NCBI GenBank assembly: GCA_003024785.1
Contig: PUQB01000916.1
Coordinates: 1 to 64,000 of the forward strand
DNA: 64,000 nucleotides
Source: Selaginella tamariscina
Taxonomy: Eukaryota; Streptophyta; Lycopodiopsida; Selaginellales; Selaginellaceae
Direction: 5' to 3'
Made by a program: the position numbers and the translations under genes. Shown here in pieces: positions 57,757-64,000 of this stretch (position 1 is the first letter of the stretch; each line of letters opens with the position of its first letter). Below the pieces are notes generated by a model. That model did no database searches. It was not told the DNA's origin and worked only from the letters and a program-made list of their open reading frames with translations.

Positions 57757-57763
57757 GTTTCCC
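57721..57763 (-). promoter_or_regulatory. Predicted -1 frameshift signal at gag/pol of element 3
   Basis: On the minus strand, GGGAAAC (57,763-57,757) lies in the gag frame as G-GGA-AAC. The spacer is 6 nt. A perfect 9-bp stem follows, TCGCACGAG (57,750-57,742) with CTCGTGCGA (57,729-57,721) and a 12-nt loop that begins with the gag TAG. After a -1 slip the frame is open into protease (ARVEEGPRANKLVTPPSFF). Confidence 0.75.
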
Positions 57764-58670
57764 GGAAGATCCACCGCATCACAACCTTCCACTGCAGCAG
57801 CACCAACCGGACGTTGTTGCCGCCATGGCCTCCATCCTGGAAATGGGGGACGCCAATCGGGAAACCGTTGACAGCGCCGATACGTGTGTCCAACCTCATC
57901 ACATGCCAACAACGAACTGCACGTCCACGTCCTCGTCCACGGGCCCCACCTTGTGCTGGTACACGAGCGGCAACAGCCTCAACCTCCATCGGAGCAGGTC
58001 CATCCCCAACATGGAGTGGAACAAGAGCACGTGAAGGCACAAGTGGGAGAGGTGACGACTCATATCGTTGTGCCAGCCTCAAAGCATCGTCAAGAGTCAC
58101 TGGAGCTAGTGCATGCACAAGCCCCACAAGGTCTTGACGAAGTGCTGGCCACAACATACCTAACTTGATGCGTTCCGACATGTTAGGTTCTGCACGCAGC
58201 AAAAGGCTTCGAAAGCGAACACAAACTGCATCACCGACTCAGACGGCTCCTGACGAATACGATGCAACTGCTGAAAAGCATCATCACAGTCGTCCGCATG
58301 CCCAAATGCACGTTTGAAGATCTCTGGAAGAATATTCCAATCGCCACGAGTTGCAACGTCCAGACCATTGTACCACTGCAACGCCGTCCTTGAAGACAAG
58401 TAGGAAACTCGCGCAAACACTGAGCACCGTCCCACGAATGATATGTGGCAACCACAGTGAAGTGGTCAAACCAATGGTACACATCATCTCCAGGATTTCC
58501 GCGAAAGAAATCCGGTCGGACACGGGGGTTTGCAACATGCGTAGGAGGAGTACCCTGGCCTGTGAATGCTGCCATCAACTGAGAATGATTGTTCATTGCA
58601 CACGCATGGCATCCAACAACTGCATGAGTAACTGCTCCACAGACAAGGGATTTGTCTGTTGTGGATTCAT
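57739..58670 (-). pseudogene. gag of Ty3 element 3
   Basis: Starts MNPQQTNPLSVEQLLMQLLD at 58,670. Capsid-like region VYHWFDHFTVVATYHSWDGA, TALQWYNGLDVATRG and FQQLHRIRQEPSESVMQFV; then IKLGMLWPALRQDLVGLVHA, PAPMEVEAVA, an Arg/Gly-rich stretch and the CCHC knuckle CDEVGHTYRRC with its first Cys just before. Frame changes: near 58,595, 58,395, 58,200 and one lost base inside C-x2-C at about 57,918. The knuckle frame ends at TAG 57,739-57,741. Expected length is about 310 residues. It would form the particle and bind element RNA. Confidence 0.75.
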
Positions 58671-58806
58671 GGATGAAGAAGACAAAATCCACAAGAAAGG
58701 AATAGATCTAGACAATTGGAAAAGCTAGACCTTAAGAAGACAGAGAAAAAGACACAAATCCGAGCACTCCGTAGGGACAATTAGAGGTGCCCCTCACCTC
58801 CACCAA

Positions 58807-58965
58807 TGTGAGAGCTCGGAATATAGAAATGTGTATATCCATTAGTTCAGAAACCCTAACTTATATAAAAGCGAGTGGTCCAGATTGAATCCAATCCGAC
58901 GGCTATCAAAATCCACTACGCTAATAATAGTATGTGCACATGCAGCCGTACACGTGGATCTTACA
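58807..58965 (-). repeat. 5' LTR of Ty3 element 3
   Basis: Read on the minus strand it starts TGTAAGATCCACGTGTACGG and ends GAGCTCTCACA. It carries one CACGTG box (58,950-58,955 region) and a TATA box (TTTTATATAAG near 58,860-58,870). Confidence 0.9.
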
Positions 58966-61648
58966 ATCTTAAAATATTTAAATGATTAAGATTTATCATC
59001 AACTATTGAAAGAAAATAAAATTTAAATTTTTAAATTTATAATTTAAGTGATTTATAATAAGCATAAATTTAAAATATGTTATTTCTCAACCAAAAATTA
59101 ATTTTTAAAAATATATTTAAAGTAAAAGCCAAGGGTTTATAAAATCTTTTTCTATAAGGACCCATTGTAATTTTATTAACATTTAAAAGTAAATAACTTT
59201 TTCATAGTGGATACTTTTTAAAGTCCTAGTTACACACATTTAAATGAGACAAATTTTTGTAACTGTTACATTACAACTAAGTTATTACACTTCATTAAAG
59301 AATTTTATATATGGAACATCTCTTTGTATATGATTTCTTAGATTTTTGTAATATTTAAAAAATATTAATCATAAAAGAATTAAAAATATCAATAATAGTT
59401 TATAGATACTAAAATATATTTGTATGACATTAAATTATATTAATTATTAATCATAAAATTTGAAATATCTTATTTAAATCATATATATTGTTTCTAGTGT
59501 TCTACAGAACAAATTATGTTATAAATCATACATACGTTTCATAATTTCAAATGACATCGTAACACTCTTCAAAAGGATGATATTAATCATATAACACATA
59601 TATGATACAATTAATTAAAAATAATGATTGGGCCTTATTATTATCGATTTGAATGCCGCCTCATCTGGCTGAAACTTGAATGCCACCTGATTTAAGTAAA
59701 ATTGAAGCACTAAAGATTATTATCAAATTGAGGTTGGAAATGACTTAAATTTATTTTTTTTTAATTTTATTTAATAATTATTAAATATCAAAGATAAAGT
59801 ATAGTTAAGAATAAGTTGTCTTATTTAAATGGTTTATGTTTTATTTCACTTTTTAAGTTTTATTTAAAGAATGTTAATAGTAACAAAATTAAAATATCAT
59901 CCTAGTAACATCTTATATTATTCCATGAATACCAATGATGAAGTATATTTTAAATATAAATTCATGAACAATTATATTTCACTTTTACTTTAATAAATTT
60001 TATTTACTTCAAGGTCATGTAAAATATATATAACATGTACATGCAAGACTTATTATGTGTGATATGACAATGCTATAATCAACTTTTCTCTTTCAAAGAA
60101 ATATTTAAGCACTATAAAAAATCTCATGTTTCATATTTATACATTCTTTTAAAACTTTGTTTTAAAAATATTAATGAAAATTTCTTATTTTTAGGATATT
60201 ACTTAGTTAGATATTTAATATTTAATATGAATATACATGTGATATATATCTTTAACTATATAAGATGTGTACATATTAAAATGGTTCTAAGCTATTTTTT
60301 TAAATATGTGTGTGCTATAAAATATGTTATATAAATAATATGATATTAATGATAATTTAATTTTAAAATATTATGTTATATATATAATCAGACTAAATAT
60401 GAAAAATGAAGGTTTTCAAAGAGCTTTTCACCAGTTTTTGCAAATTATGAGTAAATTTAAAACAATCAGATATATGTTAAAAAGTTAAAACTAAAAAAAA
60501 CTGCTAGTTTATTTCATCTCATCAAAATTTAAAGATGGTATGGCTAGCAAAAACTGCTAGTAACAATATATTAGCTGTTGTTATGTAAAAACATGTGATT
60601 AAAAATTTAAAAATAGTTTTTTTTACATTATCATATACATTTATATATGATGTTGTTGTTTATAAATAAAATTAATTTTATTTAATTCATTTATTTAATA
60701 TTAACTAATTATTACCATTATTTAGAACAATTTCTAAATTTTAATGGTCAGATTTACATAAATAATTATAAATATAAACTATGAATTATCTATTCTTTGA
60801 TCACCAAGGTAAAAAATATGAAATATCTCATTTAAGACTGTAAATAGCCTTTGTATTTAACTAAATTTTTATATTGAATTTTAAATATACATTATTTAGA
60901 ATTATTGACTATTTTTAGGATTTAAGTATTATTAAACCACACATTATCCTTATGGGTATCACTTACAGCTGATATCATATGTTTCTCTACTTATGGGTGC
61001 CTGTGAGTGTGCCCACAATAACACTGAAAGGATGTGTGTGTGCCTATAACCATATGGTATATGCTCCACATATAAATTATATTTTAGGCTGTATTAAAAA
61101 GTATTTAAATTTTAAAATATAAATCTTTAAAGATAATATTTACATAAGTTTAAGTGTACAAATACTAAATGATATTAATATATTGTAATGTGATTATGTT
61201 CATTTTTAAGCAATTACATTATTAATAAACTTATATATATATTTATATAAAAGATATGCATAATAAATGACAAATATAAAAATATGTATACGGACTTAAG
61301 ATTTTTATATTTTTAGTAATTTATTTGTGTTTTTTTTTTTTTTCAGTCTATGTAATAGGTAATTAATTAAATTCATTTGTGTGAAGAGTTAATTACGTGG
61401 GTTTAAATTAATTTGAATAACATACTTATAAAATTATATTATTATATAAAATATATATGTCAAAAATATTCAATTTAGCCCTTCTAAACATGCTAAAATT
61501 TACTAAATATATAACAAATATATTATTTTATTCTTGATTTTGTTTAGTAAACCTACCTAAATATAAATTTACCGTATTTATAAGTTCACACACACATGTA
61601 TAATTATAATACCATATATATACATACTATACCACGGATGAACCAGAC
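58966..61648. other. AT-rich spacer, no gene
   Basis: Very AT-rich. A small direct repeat TTGAATGCCGCCT/TTGAATGCCACCT lies near 59,650-59,685, a T14 run near 61,330 and CTTATGGGT words near 60,951 and 60,991. Nothing coding or structural is supported. Confidence 0.5.
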
Positions 61649-63326
61649 ATGCTACTGAGCACATCACAACATGCTACATTTGAGAAACAACTAAAACAAT
61701 GCAGAGACTTAAAAACAGACAAGGCAAATCCACTCACATATAATGGAAAGCGCCTGTTCACTTGACACATTCCTACTCAACCTGCTCATCCAGGCATACG
61801 GACGATGTGGGTCTGTCTCCGAGGCCCGCAAGATCTTCAACGGATTGAACCCACCAAACGATTTCTCATGGAACATGATGATCCAGGCATATACCCACAA
61901 CGGGCATATCGAGTCCGCCCGGGAGCTCTTCGAAATTAACAAGACACCGGACACCGTCGCATGGAACGCCATGATAGCTGCATATGGTCGGCTCGGATAC
62001 GTCGAGGACGCCAAGAATCTATACGATCGGATGCCGGACAGGAACGAAATCACTTGGACTTCAATGATCTCTGCATATGCCCAGAATGGGCATCTCAAAG
62101 ACGCCAGAGCGGTGCTTGATTCGGTGCCCGAGTTGAGCATGCCGGCGTGTGCATGCTCCAGGGGTACGCACTGAATGGAAGGTTTCATCAGGCAAAGGAG
62201 TTCTTCGATCAGATGCCGGAGCAGAATGTGATCTCCTGGACTTGCATGGTTTCAGCATATGCCCAGAACGGGCATCTCCAGGAGGCCGAGAAGATGTTCG
62301 GTTCCATGCCGGGGCGGACACTCGTATCGTGGTCCGTCATGATACAGGCGTTTGCCAAGGAGAAACGAGTCGGAAATGCCAAGGACACGTTCGAGACCAT
62401 GCCGGAGTGGGACCTCATATCGTGCACGGTGATGCTCAAGGCGTATGCCCAGAGCGGGCATCTACAGGAGGCAAAGGAACTGTTCGACACCATGCCGGAG
62501 CACAACGAGATGTCGTGGGGCACCCTGTTGATCGGGTACGCCCAGAACCGGCGCCTCGAGGAGGCCCGGTCCATGTTCGATGGAATGCGGGTGAGGACCA
62601 TCGTCGCGTGGACCGCCATGTTCCACGCGTACGCCCGCGATGGGTACGTGGACGAGGCAAGGGATATGTTCTATCTGATGAACGAGTCAGATACTGTATC
62701 GGAGAATGCGATGATTCTTGTTTATGCCAGAAACGGACATAGGAGACAGGCCTTGGAGACGTTTTCGATACCACAAAGACCACGTGGTCGTGGAACGCCG
62801 TTTTAACAGCGTATGCAGAGAACGGACTCTTGACAAAGGCGGTCTCTATATTCCATACGATACCGAGGGTGAACATGGTGTCGTGGAACGCGATGATATC
62901 CGGTTACAGACGGAACGGGGAAAGTACGTGCTCTCTATGTTCGTAAGGATGTGTATGGAAGGCTATGGGTGTGATGGGTCCACGCTTGCTAGTGTTCTTG
63001 GGGCGTGTAGTCACGGCGGAAAGTTTAAAGACGGATACGTATACTTCCGGTGTATGGGAGTTGATTACGGCGTGGAGAAGACGTATGAGCACTATGCTTG
63101 TATGGCAGACATTCTTGCTCGTGCAGGACTGCTGGGAGATGCCGAGGAGCTGCTGGAGAATATGCCCTTCTTTCCGGACGTGAGCGTGCGAGCGTTAATG
63201 AATGCGTGTAGAGTTCATAGGGATTTAGGGTTTGGTGTACGTGTTGCAAACCAAGTGCTGGAACATAGCCCTCATGAGTCCATTACTTACATGATGGTGG
63301 CTGAGTTACATACAGCCCCAGCATGA
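61649..63326 (+). pseudogene. Pentatricopeptide repeat gene with four frame changes (S-type/E class)
   Basis: Single-exon PPR gene starting ATG 61,649 (MLLSTSQHATFEKQLKQCRD) and ending TGA 63,326. About 13 S-type repeats follow each other, such as NEITWTSMISAYAQNGHLKD and NVISWTCMVSAYAQNGHLQE. L2/S2 and E-like repeats come last (LASVLGACSHGGKFKDGYVY; HYACMADILARAGLLGDAEE), with no DYW domain. The frame changes at about 61,726 (KA/IHSHIMES), 62,145 (PAC/CMLQGYAL), 62,765 (ETF/DTTKTT) and 62,925 (NGES/LSMFVRM). Repeat spacing and consensus residues continue exactly across each, and the four shifts are the only damage. It is either a very recent pseudogene or a functional gene with one-base sequence errors. 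Function would be organellar RNA binding. It is related to, but clearly different from, the PPR gene at 52.1 kb. Confidence 0.8.
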
Positions 63327-64000
63327 TTGTAGGTGTATGTGTGATAATTTTATTATAAGATATATTTTAAATATCAATCACGAAAAAAAAAAACAAATAA
63401 TAAAACAAAAAGAGAATAAGAATGTTATTATTAATTTATATTATGAAATATAAATTTAATATTTAAATTAATAGCAATATAATGGAAATTCTGCTGAAAC
63501 TTAAATTTATAATCTATAAATTTAATTTCAAAATCAACAATGTATTTAATGAATATATATATATAATGTATTTAACATAATATTTAAAAGTATTACATAT
63601 TGTGGCCATTCACACTAACCCTTAAAGTGTTCCTTTAACCCTCGAAAGAAGAGTAAAGTGCATAGGTGATTAAGACCATTTTTTAAATGACTTTAAAATC
63701 AGATTTATTGAGTTCCTTGTGTCATCCTTTTCATTTTCTCATCCAACATCTTAATTAAGCATTGAGCATTTTATACAAAGGTCATTCATGGAATAAGATT
63801 TTTTTAAAGGTTGTCCGTGGCCAAAGTTCATCCAACATCTTAGTTAGGCATTGAACATTTTATACAAAGGTCATTCATAGAAGATCTTTTTAGAAGTTCT
63901 TCGTGACCTAAGCTCAATCCAAGCTTAAGCCATGGATATGTTAAGCTCATCTCAGCCTAATCAAAGTTTATTTACCGAGCTTGCTATAAGTTTAATCACC
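63327..64000. other. Window end: AT-rich flank and an 89-bp tandem repeat
   Basis: AT-rich to 63,600. Two units starting ATCCAACATCTTAATTAAGC (63,741) and ATCCAACATCTTAGTTAGGC (63,830) share CATTTTATACAAAGGTCATT and differ mainly by transitions and small gaps. This is probably part of a transposon that continues outside the window. Confidence 0.55.

Larger units (their letters stand above)
54094..58965 (-). mobile_element. Ty3/gypsy LTR retrotransposon 3 (nearly intact)
   Basis: Minus-strand element with two LTRs of about 159 bp (54,094-54,252 and 58,807-58,965) that differ by about one substitution and two or three small gaps. Flanked by ATCT on both sides (54,090-54,093; 58,966-58,969). 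Gag runs 58,670 to 57,739, then a -1 frameshift signal, then pol to 54,285. The primer site TGGTGGAG lies one base inside the 5' LTR, and the purine tract GAGAGGAGGGGATGA lies before the 3' LTR. High LTR identity and a pol frame of about 1,000 codons make it the youngest of the three Ty3 elements. Its few breaks are one-base frame changes. Confidence 0.92.

Noticed and set aside
62149-62742. 197-codon open frame overlapping the second PPR gene
   Set aside because: It is the +1 shadow of the PPR repeats and has no PPR consensus of its own.

Overview
The window is nuclear DNA of a land plant, most likely a seed-free vascular plant of the lycophyte (Selaginella-like) type. The reasons are two pentatricopeptide-repeat (PPR) genes built from runs of 31-residue S-type repeats with the AYAQNGHL signature, very short introns (54-137 bp in the clearest genes), a plant tRNA-Arg(ACG), plant-type families (F-box At3g61730-like, plant TMEM131-like, XRN with a CCHC knuckle) and a heavy load of plant LTR retrotransposons. 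The lineage call is inference; no marker in the window fixes it.

Layout. 0-6.2 kb: a Ty1/copia RNase H remnant fused to a decayed fragment of an XRN exoribonuclease, an AT-rich dispersed repeat, and an inverted-repeat region with one tRNA-Arg and a truncated tRNA-Arg copy. 6.6-8.9 kb: an unrecognised 8-exon gene. 10-20 kb: a germin-like 3' fragment, then a nest of dead transposons: a copia element split by a 1.9 kb solo LTR with a perfect 5-bp target duplication, a hAT transposase remnant split by another solo LTR, and a rearranged second copy of the first LTR. 21.9-24.6 kb: an intronless, frame-broken XRN copy. 25.4-38.3 kb: two Ty3/gypsy elements, each inserted in a copy of the same AT-rich repeat. 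40-41 kb: a short element with terminal inverted repeats. 45-53.5 kb: the gene island, all on the minus strand: a TMEM131-like membrane protein gene, an intact F-box gene and an intact PPR gene. 54.1-59 kb: a third, youngest-looking Ty3 element, on the minus strand. 61.6-63.3 kb: a second PPR gene, broken by four frame changes.

The three Ty3 elements are one lineage: short LTRs starting TGTAAG, no chromodomain seen, and the same junction next to the LTR. The main discovery is at their gag/pol boundary. In all three, gag ends just after the CCHC knuckle, a slippery heptamer (GGGAAAC in two, GGAAAAC in the third) lies in the correct frame 3-15 nt upstream of the gag stop, and a 9-bp stem-loop begins 6-7 nt further on. 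The stem is preserved by a compensatory change and G-U pairs, and the -1 frame opens into protease. This is a complete predicted -1 programmed frameshift signal.

A caution runs through the window. Many broken frames (TMEM131-like, PPR at 61.6 kb, XRN, Ty3 gag, even the T-arm of the tRNA) are single-base changes, mostly losses in short homopolymers, in otherwise well-conserved sequence. The two LTRs of one element differ almost only by 1-2 bp indels. Uncorrected long-read errors are a serious alternative to pseudogenisation.
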